Shown: one piece after another, positions 37,172 to 46,513 of the stretch
Layout: every line of letters begins with the position of its first letter
Position numbering within the stretch: the first letter of the stretch is position 1
NCBI GenBank assembly: GCA_003989085.1
Contig: RXIV01000006.1
Coordinates: forward strand, 1 to 64,000
Direction of reading: 5' to 3'
DNA length: 64,000 bases
Source: Candidatus Competibacteraceae bacterium
GTDB taxonomy: Bacteria; Pseudomonadota; Gammaproteobacteria; Competibacterales; Competibacteraceae
Notes under the pieces: generated by a model
The model's database searches: none
What the model saw: only the letters and a program-made list of their open reading frames with translations
Told to the model about the DNA's origin: nothing
Made by a program: the position numbers and the translations under genes

Positions 37172-37765
37172 ATGAATACCCCGGTTCAGATATCCGGTGA
37201 GGAGGAGGTTGCTCGTCCTGCCCCGCCCGGGTTTCCGGACCGTGCAGAAATGGAGTTACTGTTGCGAATTGGTCTGTTTTCGCCGGATGACGAAATCGCT
37301 TTGCGGAAAGTCTGGCGGATTCTCAAAGGACAGACTGACGATTATCTGGATATGATGCTCGGTATGGTAGCCGCGCATCCTGCGCTGGTCACCGCCTTGA
37401 CTGCATTGCGCGGGGAGGAGTCCGCCACCCATTCGCTGGACGGGGCTGAGACCATTCGTGATCGCTTCCGACGATGGCTATTTGAGACCTGCTTTTTTCC
37501 CTATGAGCCGCCTTGGCTAAAACAGCTGTACTTGAAACTGTCGCCGCCAGATTCCGCGGCACAACCGTCTCCAGTATTACTACTGCCCGGGTTTCGCCAC
37601 GCCGTTGCCTTAGCGTATCCGCTGGTCGCCACGGCGCGCCCGTTTCTGGCCGTCAAAGGACGCGATCATCAAGACATTGAACGGATGCAGCACGCCCTTC
37701 TGAAGGCCATCCTTCTGCAAGTCGCCCTGTTGAGCAAACTCTATGTCAAGGAGGGGTTATGGTGA
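37172..37765 (+). CDS. protoglobin-like protein lacking the usual proximal His
   Basis: 197 residues from ATG 37172 (AGAGGAG upstream). Sequence features follow the archaeal protoglobin: FSPDDEIALRKVWRILKGQ, AAHPALVTAL, DRFRRWLFETCFFPYEPPWL, FRHAVALAYPLVATARPFLA and MQHALLKAILLQVALLSKLY. In Methanosarcina protoglobin the F helix has the haem-ligand motif around RHHR after the DYQYEIGL segment; here that stretch is YLKLSPPDSAAQP, with no His. The protein may bind haem differently or not at all. Last gene of the buf operon. Confidence 0.75.
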   Translation: MNTPVQISGEEEVARPAPPGFPDRAEMELLLRIGLFSPDDEIALRKVWRILKGQTDDYLDMMLGMVAAHPALVTALTALRGEESATHSLDGAETIRDRFRRWLFETCFFPYEPPWLKQLYLKLSPPDSAAQPSPVLLLPGFRHAVALAYPLVATARPFLAVKGRDHQDIERMQHALLKAILLQVALLSKLYVKEGLW

Positions 37766-37818
37766 CAACTGCTGGCAGGCGTAGCCCGCCCCATTCATCA
37801 CTGCGGCTTTTCGTGGTT

Positions 37819-37834
37819 CCGCGAAATATCGTGG
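37819..37834. promoter_or_regulatory. 16-bp activator palindrome, EF-hand gene
   Basis: CCGCGAAATATCGTGG, among the most symmetrical of the five copies, centred about 126 bp upstream of the -24 element for the EF-hand gene. Confidence 0.7.
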
Positions 37835-37951
37835 AATTTACTTCCGATTCAAACTCCTGCTTACTCCCTTTAGCCAAGTTACTTTTCTAATAAAAACTTC
37901 AACCCACTGTAATTATTTATAATTTTTAATGAGAAGGTTGTTTATCAAAAA

Positions 37952-37968
37952 TTGGCATTGCACTTGCT
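37952..37968 (+). promoter_or_regulatory. sigma-54 promoter of EF-hand gene
   Basis: TTGGCATTGCACTTGCT: TGGCA at -24, TTGC at -12, exact spacing. It lies about 67 bp upstream of ATG 38035. Confidence 0.8.
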
Positions 37969-38034
37969 TACAGGAAAGATAGCAGTACCACTGCAAATCC
38001 ATTCCTAAAACCTTTTTCTGATGAGGATCTCGCA

Positions 38035-38274
38035 ATGAAAACATTGACCAAACTGACTTTCATCCTGATTTCAGGCCTGACCCTGAGTACTGCGTTCGCC
38101 GCAGGTTTTAATATGTCGACGGCACAGACTATGGACGCCAATAAGGATGGTACGATCACTAAGGAAGAATATATGAAGCAGAGTAACGATATGGAGGCGT
38201 GGGACAAGATGGATACTAATAAAGATGGCGTATTAGACGCCAATGAAATCAAGGCTGGGTTTAACAACAAGTAA
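38035..38274 (+). CDS. secreted EF-hand protein
   Basis: 79 residues: signal peptide (LTFILISGLTLSTAFA) followed by two EF-hand calcium loops, DANKDGTITKEE and DTNKDGVLDANE, both with the acidic residues at positions 1, 3, 5 and 12. Probably a small periplasmic calcium-binding protein. GAGGATC precedes the ATG. It has its own predicted sigma-54 promoter and a strong terminator after it, so it is monocistronic. Confidence 0.88.
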   Translation: MKTLTKLTFILISGLTLSTAFAAGFNMSTAQTMDANKDGTITKEEYMKQSNDMEAWDKMDTNKDGVLDANEIKAGFNNK

Positions 38275-38329
38275 TTCAGTCTGCTGGGCAAGAATATGGC
38301 GCTGCTGCTACTATTAGCAGTCGCAAGTC

Positions 38330-38365
38330 AAAAGGGATGGAGCAACGGCCATCCCTTTTCTTATT
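38330..38365 (+). terminator. intrinsic terminator after EF-hand gene
   Basis: Perfect 11-bp stem AAAAGGGATGG / CCATCCCTTTT with an 8-base loop, followed by TCTTATTATT. It can also serve in the reverse direction. Confidence 0.85.
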
Positions 38366-38544
38366 ATTATCTTATCGTTTTCCATCGAGTTTCTTTTGAT
38401 GTCCACTCCCATTCCCATCAATCATGCAGTCACGAGACTGATAATGATACGTCTGTTTAATTTTCGATGATTACTCTTGATCAGCAGTTTGATATTATCC
38501 AGCGTGTTCCAATCAGCCTTGAGCGACCCAATGCCAATAAACAG

Positions 38545-39119
38545 TCAAGGAGTTGTCAAGACCAGGTTTGCCGGCGGTTGTGGTGCATGGAGCCGCCATT
38601 TGAGCAATTGCCTGGCGTGATCTCAGTGACTTCCGGCTATATCAGTGGACACAAGACGAGCCCGACCTATCAGGAAGTTTCATCTGGCGGCACGGGACAC
38701 GCTGAAGCAGTCGAAATAGTCTAGGATCCCGCTAAAATAAACCATTCTCGCTTGCTGGAGGTCTTCTGGCGCAATATCGACCCACTCGACGCTGCCGGGC
38801 AATTTTGCGACAAGGGTCAGCAATATCGTTCGGCCATCTTTTATCACAGTGATGAGCAGCAGCGCTTGGCGGAGGAGTCCAAACTTGCATTAGAACAAGC
38901 TGGCCGGTTTAAACAACCTATCGTGACTACGTTTATCCCAGCGACGACTTTCTACCCCGCTGAGGACTATTACTAGCATTACGCTCAGAAAAACCCGGTG
39001 CGCTATAAGCTTTATTGTTATTCCTGTGAACGGGATCAGCGCCTCGAAGAGTTTTGCGGCGCCCCGCAAAAAAATACAATCAATAAATTTCACGATCAGG
39101 TCGCACAATGCGATATAAG
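38545..39119 (+). pseudogene. msrA: broken peptide methionine sulfoxide reductase A
   Basis: MsrA is readable in one frame with defects: LWCMEPPFEQLPGVISVTSG (the catalytic GCFW before this is altered to RRLW), TSPTYQEVSSGGTGHAEAVE, then TAG at 38722, then LLEVFWRNIDPLDA, GQQYRSAIFYHSDEQQ, FYPAEDYY, then TAG at 38974, then NPVRYKLYCYSC. Loss of the active-site Cys motif plus two stops makes it non-functional. It lies next to the sigma-54 activator gene. Confidence 0.85.
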
Positions 39120-39173
39120 CTGCTATAGGTGTTTCAGTGATTTTAACTACTAAAGATCTATGGAGTTTTTTGC

Positions 39174-41141
39174 ATGAATGGAACCGTTGCGCAATCCACT
39201 AATCAACGCTCGGCACCACGAGATGATGCGGCGCTTCAAACCGCCGACGAACGCGACGCCATGCATCTGGCCTTACGTACTATCGTTGAAGGCACCGCCA
39301 CCGCCACGGGCACCGAATTCTTCTACGCCCTGGTGCGGGAACTGGCCTTGGCTCTGAATGTGCGCCACGCCTTCGTTTGCGAGCTGCTGGGGAGTCGGAC
39401 GCGGGTGCGCCCCCTTGCGTTCTGGTTTAACGGCCAATTCATTGATAATACCGAATTCGACCTGGACGGTACGCCTTGCGAAATCGTCATTCGCGGCGAG
39501 ACGGTGTACTACACCCACAAGGTTTACGAGATGTTCCCTCGACACCCGGAGCTTAAGGAGATCGGGATCGAAAGCTACTTCGGTGTGCCGTTGGTGTCCG
39601 AATCGGGGAAGGAAATGATGGGTCACCTGGCCGTATTTCATGATCAGCCGATGGTCAAGGAATTCAGGGGGATGACGCTCTTGCGGATTTTCGCCGCCCG
39701 CGCTAGGGCCGAGTTGGAGCGCAAGCGGGCTGAACAGGCGCTGCGTAATAGTGAGGAGCGGCTATCCAGTATCCTGTCCAGCGCCTTGGACGCCATCATC
39801 ACCATTGATGCTGAGCAACGCATCACCCTGTTTAACCCCGCCGCCGAAAAAATCTTCCGCTGTTCGGCGCAACAGATGCTCGGTCAATCATTCATACCCT
39901 TGCTCTCCAAGCGCTTCGGCAACCTGCTGAAAGGTTATTGCCTGGCGGTTCAGCCCACTATGGTGAACTCGCAACAACTGTGGGCGCCCGAAGGCCTGAC
40001 CGCCCGCCGCTGCGACGGCGAGGAATTTCTGGTGGAAGCCACGCTCTCGCCGCTGGAGCTTGGCGGCCAGCATTTTTACACCGTCATCCTGCGGGACGTG
40101 ACCGAGCGTTGGCATTCCGAGGAAACTCTCAAACAATTGCAACTGGAAAACCTCTATCTCCAGGAAGAGATTAAGACCCGGCAAAGCCCCGGTCATATCA
40201 TCGGCGATTCGCCAGCTATGCAGGACGTGTTCACCCAGGTTGAGCAAGTGGCCGACGCCGAGGCTACCGTGCTGCTGACGGGAGAAACCGGCACCGGCAA
40301 GAGCGTCATTGCGCGGGCGATTCACGACCTCAGCGACCGGCGTGACAAGCTATTCGTCAATGTCAACTGCGCCGCGCTACCCGGCGAGCTGGTGGAAAGC
40401 GAATTATTCGGCCATGAAAAAGGCGCGTTTACCGGCGCGACTGCTCAGCGCAAGGGCCGGTTTGAACTCGCTGATGGCGGCACCCTGTTTCTGGACGAAG
40501 TGGGCGAACTGAGCGCCGGCGCTCAGGCCAAGCTGTTGCGGGTGTTGCAGGATCAGGAATTCGAGCGGGTCGGCGGCACGCACACGCTGAAAGTCAATGT
40601 CCGGCTGGTCGCCGCCACCAATCGCGATCTGGCGAAGATGGTCAAAGAGGGTAGCTTTCGCACCGATCTGTATTACCGGTTGAACGTATTTCCTATCCGG
40701 CTGCCATCCCTGCGCGAACGCCCGTCCGATATTCCGCTGCTGGTTCGCTACTTTCTGGATAAATTTGCGCGGAAGATGAACAAATCCATCCATGATCTTT
40801 CACCCAACGCCCGCGAGCGGTTGCTGCGTTATTCATGGCCCGGCAATATCCGGGAACTGCAAAACGTCATTGAGCGCGCCACCATTCTTGCCCGGGGTTC
40901 GCTGCTGGAGATTGATAACGCGCTCGAACTGCGCCTGGACGATCAGGATGCGGCGACTGCGCCGCAACCGCTCGCTTCGCTCGAAGCGATGGAGCGCGCC
41001 TACATTCTCCAGGTGTTGGAGCGCACCGGCTGGGTGATCGAGGGCGAACCGGGTGCAGCGGCGATTCTGGATCTTAACCCCAGTACCCTGCGCTCCCGGA
41101 TGCAGAAACTGAATATCCGCAAACCCAAGTTCCCGGTTTAA
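39174..41141 (+). CDS. sigma-54-dependent activator with GAF and PAS domains
   Basis: 655 residues. GAF domain at about 30-190 ([20 protein letters not shown]), PAS at about 190-310 ([32 protein letters not shown]), AAA+ domain with Walker A GETGTGKS (about 370), [13 protein letters not shown] (GAFTGA loop about 417, contacts sigma-54), Walker [13 protein letters not shown], arginine-finger region, and a C-terminal Fis-type helix-turn-helix ([17 protein letters not shown]). It lacks a receiver domain, so it senses a small molecule or redox state. It lies amid five predicted sigma-54 promoters with a shared palindrome and is the obvious candidate to bind it. GGAG precedes ATG 39174. Confidence 0.93.
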   Translation: MNGTVAQSTNQRSAPRDDAALQTADERDAMHLALRTIVEGTATATGTEFFYALVRELALALNVRHAFVCELLGSRTRVRPLAFWFNGQFIDNTEFDLDGTPCEIVIRGETVYYTHKVYEMFPRHPELKEIGIESYFGVPLVSESGKEMMGHLAVFHDQPMVKEFRGMTLLRIFAARARAELERKRAEQALRNSEERLSSILSSALDAIITIDAEQRITLFNPAAEKIFRCSAQQMLGQSFIPLLSKRFGNLLKGYCLAVQPTMVNSQQLWAPEGLTARRCDGEEFLVEATLSPLELGGQHFYTVILRDVTERWHSEETLKQLQLENLYLQEEIKTRQSPGHIIGDSPAMQDVFTQVEQVADAEATVLLTGETGTGKSVIARAIHDLSDRRDKLFVNVNCAALPGELVESELFGHEKGAFTGATAQRKGRFELADGGTLFLDEVGELSAGAQAKLLRVLQDQEFERVGGTHTLKVNVRLVAATNRDLAKMVKEGSFRTDLYYRLNVFPIRLPSLRERPSDIPLLVRYFLDKFARKMNKSIHDLSPNARERLLRYSWPGNIRELQNVIERATILARGSLLEIDNALELRLDDQDAATAPQPLASLEAMERAYILQVLERTGWVIEGEPGAAAILDLNPSTLRSRMQKLNIRKPKFPV

Positions 41142-41165
41142 ATTAGCTCCGTCTTCATTTCCTCT

Positions 41166-41192
41166 ACCATCGGTTCCCATCCGGTGGTTTTT
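41166..41192 (+). terminator. intrinsic terminator after sigma-54 activator
   Basis: Stem ACCATCGG / CCGGTGGT (one G-T pair) with a 7-base loop followed by TTTT, 25 bp after the activator stop. Confidence 0.8.
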
Positions 41193-41311
41193 GTGTGTCC
41201 ATGCCTGTCAGCATTGGGTCGTAAAGCGGGCGAGTTTAATAGCCTCTGAAAAATCCAATGGCCGATTGCGACCATTCAAATGATAGCGGTCTGCCTTGGT
41301 ATTTAACGGTC

Positions 41312-41327
41312 TTGCGATATATCACGG
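41312..41327. promoter_or_regulatory. 16-bp activator palindrome, decarboxylase-like gene
   Basis: TTGCGATATATCACGG, the most divergent of the five copies (three mismatches to the consensus arms), about 90 bp upstream of the -24 element. Confidence 0.5.
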
Positions 41328-41410
41328 GGTATTATGAATCTATAATCTGCTATGAGTTTGAGAGTTAATTTTAACTTAATGATTATTACGTTTATTTTAG
41401 ATAATTTATG

Positions 41411-41428
41411 ATGGCATTGATGTTGCTT
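41411..41428 (+). promoter_or_regulatory. sigma-54 promoter of decarboxylase-like gene
   Basis: TGGCATTGATGTTGCT at 41412-41427: TGGCA and TTGC with exact spacing. About 130 bp upstream of ATG 41555. Confidence 0.75.
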
Positions 41429-41554
41429 ACTACAATTATTGCCAACCCCAGCCATTCCTAACCCAGTCCTTGTGGAATTTGGCAAAGTATCGTCGTTCGC
41501 AATACATCGTGTGCGATGCGAGTCAAGCAACCTCATTTGCAATGGAGAAATAAC

Positions 41555-42106
41555 ATGTCCCGAATCGCCATCCCGATTGTCGAACAAACCCCTGCCGCGT
41601 CGAAGCCGCTCCTTGATGCTGTACACAAGCAACTCGGTGTTGTGCCCAATCTGATGAAGCTGGTCGGTCACAGCCCAGCCGCGCTTGAGGGTTATCTGTC
41701 GCTCAACGGTGCGCTGGCTAAGGGTGTGCTGGACGGTGCATTGCGCGAACGCATCGCCTTGGCCATTGCTGAGTTCAACGGTTGTGAATACTGCCTGGCC
41801 GCGCATACCTACTTGGGCAAGAACATGGCTAAACTCAACGAGTCCGAGATCCGCGCCGCCCGCGACGGCCGGTCGAGCGATACCAAGGCCGACGCTGCCC
41901 TGCGATTCGCCCGCCGGGTCGCCAGCGAGCATGGCCGCGTCAGCGATTCCGACCTCGCCGCCTTGCGCACAGCAGGTTTCGATGACGCTGGCGTTATCGA
42001 AATCGTGGTGAACGTGGCGCTGAATGTGCTCACCAACTACGTCAATAACGTCGCCCTGACCGATGTAGATTTTCCCAAGGCCGACCTCCTCAAGCTCGCG
42101 GCGTAA
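41555..42106 (+). CDS. carboxymuconolactone decarboxylase/AhpD-like protein
   Basis: 183 residues from ATG 41555 (TGGAG upstream). The CMD core shows IALAIAEFNGCEYCLAAHTY (Cys-x-x-Cys-x-x-x-His of AhpD-like peroxidase-reducing members), preceded by GVVPNLMKLVGHSPAALEGY. Such proteins reduce peroxides or peroxiredoxins through the Cys pair; the true decarboxylases usually lack it, so a thiol-redox role is favoured. Single-gene unit with predicted sigma-54 promoter and a terminator after it. Confidence 0.88.
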   Translation: MSRIAIPIVEQTPAASKPLLDAVHKQLGVVPNLMKLVGHSPAALEGYLSLNGALAKGVLDGALRERIALAIAEFNGCEYCLAAHTYLGKNMAKLNESEIRAARDGRSSDTKADAALRFARRVASEHGRVSDSDLAALRTAGFDDAGVIEIVVNVALNVLTNYVNNVALTDVDFPKADLLKLAA

Positions 42107-42212
42107 TCGCGCTATTTTGGTAGGCCGCTGGCAGCGCCTCGCATTGCCATAGTGTTAGCCAGTTGGCCAACGTACTGTCGGCAGCGGAAGGAAAGCTCTC
42201 GCTGCCAAAAAC

Positions 42213-42250
42213 CAGAACCGGGTTCCGTTAGTAGTTCCCGGTCTGTTTTT
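42213..42250 (+). terminator. intrinsic terminator after decarboxylase-like gene
   Basis: Stem ACCGGG / CCCGGT extended by CAGA/TCTG, a 14-base loop and a T6 run at 42245-42250. Confidence 0.8.
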
Positions 42251-42698
42251 TCAACAATGTGAATGTTAGCTCTCTTACCCTACCTCAACGTCAAACTCTG
42301 CGCGGCATCTTCGCAATGAAGTATCAGCCGAAATAGCTTTTGTTCTCACCAAACCACCGCCAGTCTTCTCAAGGAGAAGAGTGAACTCATTACTGCCGCC
42401 GTCGAGTACGTTGCAGCAGAGTAGTGGTTTATCAGTAGCACTCATTTTGCCGGCTAATCATTTCGCAGCGTCTACTCGTTTCGAAGCTAACTGAAGAGGT
42501 TCTAGTTGCAGACTTGCCGGTTTCAATAACGATTGCCAATGCATTGCATTACAGATCACCATTTCCAGCAGGTGACTTTAGGGCCAGAGCCCCATTTTTC
42601 TAATGCTGTAGCTGATAAGAATAACGCCCAACTGCCTGCCACCGCTAAAAAACGCCCGCCATTCCTCAATTCGATAGTCGCCGCAACATTTAGCGGCT
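42251..42698. other. non-coding gap
   Basis: About 450 bp with no convincing gene. An 82-codon plus-strand frame at 42533-42781 has no ribosome site and runs through the operator region, so it is not called. No repeat or hairpin of note was seen. Confidence 0.4.
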
Positions 42699-42714
42699 CC
42701 TCGACATATCGCAG
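42699..42714. promoter_or_regulatory. 16-bp activator palindrome, SDR operon
   Basis: CCTCGACATATCGCAG, two mismatches to the arms of the consensus, about 93 bp upstream of the -24 element. Confidence 0.6.
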
Positions 42715-42799
42715 TCGCCAATATCTATTAGCCTTGCTTCGAAATCCGTCACTAAGTAATAACTATATGAAAGAATTTTAAATTTTAATTTTTTCCGCA

Positions 42800-42815
42800 T
42801 GGCACAAGCATTGCT
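42800..42815 (+). promoter_or_regulatory. sigma-54 promoter of SDR-cyclase-GMC operon
   Basis: TGGCACAAGCATTGCT: TGGCAC at -24, TTGC at -12, exact spacing. About 60 bp upstream of ATG 42876. Confidence 0.8.
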
Positions 42816-42875
42816 GACCCCGTAGCGAGAATTCATTACCCCCTATCCAGTAAATCAGAAAAGAGGTTAATCCCT

Positions 42876-43691
<816 letters not shown>

Positions 43692-43692
43692 G

Positions 43693-44736
43693 ATGGCTTC
43701 GCGCCGCGCTTTTCCCCTGCAAATCCTGCTGTTCAGCCTATGGCTGACACCTTTAGCGGGCGTGTGGGCCGCTAGTGAACCTGACAAACCAGCCCCTGCC
43801 GATTCCCGCGCTGATCGAAGCGGCCTGCCCGCTGATGTGCAGCCCTGGTGGCCCAGCCGCTACGGGGCCGAGGACCAGCTTGGAACGCTGAATGAAATCA
43901 CGCCCGATGGAGTGCGCGCGGCAGCAGCACTGGTGAAAACGGGAACTGTGGTGGATTTGGGCCGGGTGCTGGATGAGGACACCCCCAAGTTTCCCGGACG
44001 CTACTGGCATCAGACCGCCGACGTTTCTCCCCATCTGACCAACCTGCGCCGCCCGGACGCGGTGGACAAAGGCTGGGGCAAGAATCAGATCAACTGGATC
44101 ACCGAGATTCAGGCGGGCACCTTTCAGGTCGGTACCCAACTGGACTCCATCGGCCATATCCAGATCGGCGACCGGTTCTACAACGGCTGGACCACACGCC
44201 AGGTGGTGGAATCCTGGGGATTGAACCATCTGGGTATCGAAACGGTGCCGCCTATCGTAACCCGTGGTGTCCTGATCAATATCGCCGGCTTCAAGGGTGT
44301 GGAACAACTAGCCAAAGGTTACGTGATCACCCTGGCCGACGTTCAGGGCGCGTTGTCCAAGCAGGGCGTCACGCTCAAACCAGGGGATGCGGTGTTGTTT
44401 CACACCGGCTGGGGCGGGTTGTGGGGCAAGGACAACGCCGAGTTTCTGTCCGGCGAACCCGGTCCCGGTCTGGAAGTCGTCCAGTGGCTGTACCAGCAAC
44501 ACATCGCGCTGACCGAGGCCGACACCTGGAGCTATGGGCCGGTGCCCGGCGAAGACCCGGATCGTCCCTTCCTGGTGCCGCAGACTATGTACGTGAAGAT
44601 GGGCCTGTTCGGTCTGGAGAACCTGGCCACTGAAGAACTCGCCCGGCGCGGCGTCCACGAATTTCTGTTCACGCTGACCCACGCCAAGACCCGTGGCTCG
44701 ACGGCGGCGGTCATCGCGCCGGCAGCCGTGTATTGA
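43693..44736 (+). CDS. exported cyclase-family (Kyn formamidase-like) metal hydrolase
   Basis: 347 residues with a signal peptide (ILLFSLWLTPLAGVWA, cleavage about residue 28). The cyclase fold is seen in LGTLNEITPDGVRAAAALVK, FQVGTQLDSIGHIQIGDRFY (a variant of the HxGTHxDxPxH metal site; Asp and His kept) and DAVLFHTGWGG. Family members hydrolyse cyclic amides, lactones or N-formylkynurenine; the specific substrate is unknown. Second gene of the SDR-cyclase-GMC operon, likely periplasmic. Confidence 0.85.
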   Translation: MASRRAFPLQILLFSLWLTPLAGVWAASEPDKPAPADSRADRSGLPADVQPWWPSRYGAEDQLGTLNEITPDGVRAAAALVKTGTVVDLGRVLDEDTPKFPGRYWHQTADVSPHLTNLRRPDAVDKGWGKNQINWITEIQAGTFQVGTQLDSIGHIQIGDRFYNGWTTRQVVESWGLNHLGIETVPPIVTRGVLINIAGFKGVEQLAKGYVITLADVQGALSKQGVTLKPGDAVLFHTGWGGLWGKDNAEFLSGEPGPGLEVVQWLYQQHIALTEADTWSYGPVPGEDPDRPFLVPQTMYVKMGLFGLENLATEELARRGVHEFLFTLTHAKTRGSTAAVIAPAAVY

Positions 44737-44746
44737 GGACTATGAC

Positions 44747-46192
44747 ATGAACGAATTCCCTTACGACGCCCTTATTATCGGTTCTGGTGCAGGCGGGTCG
44801 GCGGCGGCCTACCAACTGGCGCGCGCTGGCCGGCGCGTCCTGCTGCTGGAAAAAGGGCTGGAACTACCGCGTGACGGTACGACCCTGGATGTGGACAAGG
44901 TCATCCGGCAGGGCCTGTTCAAAAGCAAGGAGCACTGGCTGGACAAGAATGGCGCGACCTTCGCTCCGGAGGAATATTTTAATCTGGGCGGCAAGACCAA
45001 GTGGTACGGCGCGGCGTTGGTGCGATTCGAGCCGCACGAGTTCGCCGCTGACCCGGCGCATCAATGCCTGCCGTGGCCGATAGCCTATGGGGATTTGGCT
45101 CCGTACTACGATCAGGCCGAAGCGTTGCTGGGCGTCCACCGCTTCGAGCCGGAGCCGGATTTGAGCGCCATCGTCGGCAAGCTCACCGGCAACGGCGCGG
45201 GCTGGAATGCGCAACCGCTGATGCTGGCCCTGGACCCCGGGATTCTGGCGCATCCCGAGGAAGCCGCCCATTTCGATGCCTTTGCCTCGGTCAGAAATCT
45301 GAAGTTCGATAGTCAGCACGCCCTGCTGGAGCGGGTGCAAGATCTGCCCAACCTGACCATCCTAACCGGGCGGGCGGTCAGTGATTTCATCGCCGATCCG
45401 GAACGGCCAGAGCGATTGATCGGCGTTCGCACCGAAGACGGCGCTGAATTTCAGGCCGATACGGTGCTGCTGGCAGCCGGAGCGCTGCACTCGCCGCGTC
45501 TGTTGCAACGCTATCTGGAAAGCACTGGCCTAACCGAACAGTTGCCGTGCGCCAATGCGGTTGGACGCAACTACAAATATCACCGGCTCAGCGCGATGCT
45601 GGCGTTTTCCGCAACGCCCAAAACCGATCTACTGCGTAAAACCCTGCTCCTGCTCAACGAGCGGCTGCCCCACAGCAGCATTCAACCCTTGGGCTTCGAT
45701 GGCGAATTGCTCAGCACCCTGATTCCGGGATTCGTGCCACGCTGGTTCGCTCGCACACTCGGCCATCGCGCCTACGGCTTCTTCCTGCAAACCGAGGACG
45801 GCTCCGATCCCGCCAACCGGGTGATCGCCCAAACCAATAAAGCGCCGTATCCGCAACTCGACTATGACCCGGCGCGCTTGCCAGCGGCGGTGGCGGAACA
45901 CCGGCAGTTGGTGCGTGATTTCGGTCGGTCGTTACTGAAGGCGGGCTTGCCAGCCGCCGCCAAGGCGATTCCGCTGGCCGGCACCGCGCACGCCTGCGGC
46001 ACGCTGACCATGGGCGCTGATCCGCAATCGTCAGTGGTGGACGCCGAGGGCAAGGTGCATGGCTTGGACAATCTGTATGTGGTGGACGGCAGCGTGTTGC
46101 CGCGCTCCAGTCGGGCCAATCCGTCGCTGACTATTTACGCCTGGGCGCTGCGAGTGACCGAGCGGCTGCAACAACGGGAGCGCGCGCTATGA
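44747..46192 (+). CDS. GMC-family FAD oxidoreductase
   Basis: 481 residues from ATG 44747 (GAGGAC upstream). FAD-binding DALIIGSGAGGSAAAYQLAR at the N terminus, VLLAAGALHSPRLLQRY, then the C-terminal AGTAHACGTLTMG and NLYVVDGSVLPRSSRANPSL (catalytic His and Asn region). GMC enzymes oxidise alcohols or sugars, often passing electrons to quinone or cytochrome. 10 bp after the cyclase gene. No Tat signal is seen. The debranching-enzyme remnant overlaps its stop by four bases. Confidence 0.9.
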   Translation: MNEFPYDALIIGSGAGGSAAAYQLARAGRRVLLLEKGLELPRDGTTLDVDKVIRQGLFKSKEHWLDKNGATFAPEEYFNLGGKTKWYGAALVRFEPHEFAADPAHQCLPWPIAYGDLAPYYDQAEALLGVHRFEPEPDLSAIVGKLTGNGAGWNAQPLMLALDPGILAHPEEAAHFDAFASVRNLKFDSQHALLERVQDLPNLTILTGRAVSDFIADPERPERLIGVRTEDGAEFQADTVLLAAGALHSPRLLQRYLESTGLTEQLPCANAVGRNYKYHRLSAMLAFSATPKTDLLRKTLLLLNERLPHSSIQPLGFDGELLSTLIPGFVPRWFARTLGHRAYGFFLQTEDGSDPANRVIAQTNKAPYPQLDYDPARLPAAVAEHRQLVRDFGRSLLKAGLPAAAKAIPLAGTAHACGTLTMGADPQSSVVDAEGKVHGLDNLYVVDGSVLPRSSRANPSLTIYAWALRVTERLQQRERAL

Positions 46193-46341
46193 GCGGCATA
46201 CCGAATTTCATCCGCTTCGGGCGGGCTATCTGCGGCGATCTCGATCAGGCCGAGCGGCGTGAGTGGTAGCTGAGCAACGGTCTGGGCGCGTATGCCGCCG
46301 GCACGGTGGCGGGAACCTTGACCTGCCGCCATACCCTTTGA
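46189..46341 (+). pseudogene. N-terminal remnant of glycogen debranching enzyme
   Basis: ATG 46189 overlaps the GMC stop (ATGA). The frame reads FIRFGRAICGDLDQAERREW, then TAG at 46267 (ancestral Trp), then LSNGLGAYAAGTVAGTLTCR and TGA at 46339. This matches the N terminus of bacterial/archaeal amylo-alpha-1,6-glucosidases (GDE_N). The rest of the gene is gone; the 170 bp up to xthA have no recognisable coding content. Confidence 0.75.
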
Positions 46342-46513
46342 TCCAACCACAGTGGCCGCCCGATACTGAGCACGGCTTGTGGAATCGGGGTGAACAGAAT
46401 ATGTTCATTAGTTGGCTGGCGGCGCGTTACGAGCGCAGCGCTTTACCGGATGAATTGCAGAGGTGGTGCGGGTGGATTAAGGGAAAACTCAAAAAGCCGA
46501 TGAAACAAATCAA

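Noticed and set aside
42533..42781. 82-codon plus-strand frame before the SDR gene
   Set aside because: No ribosome site, low-complexity composition, covers the operator at 42699.
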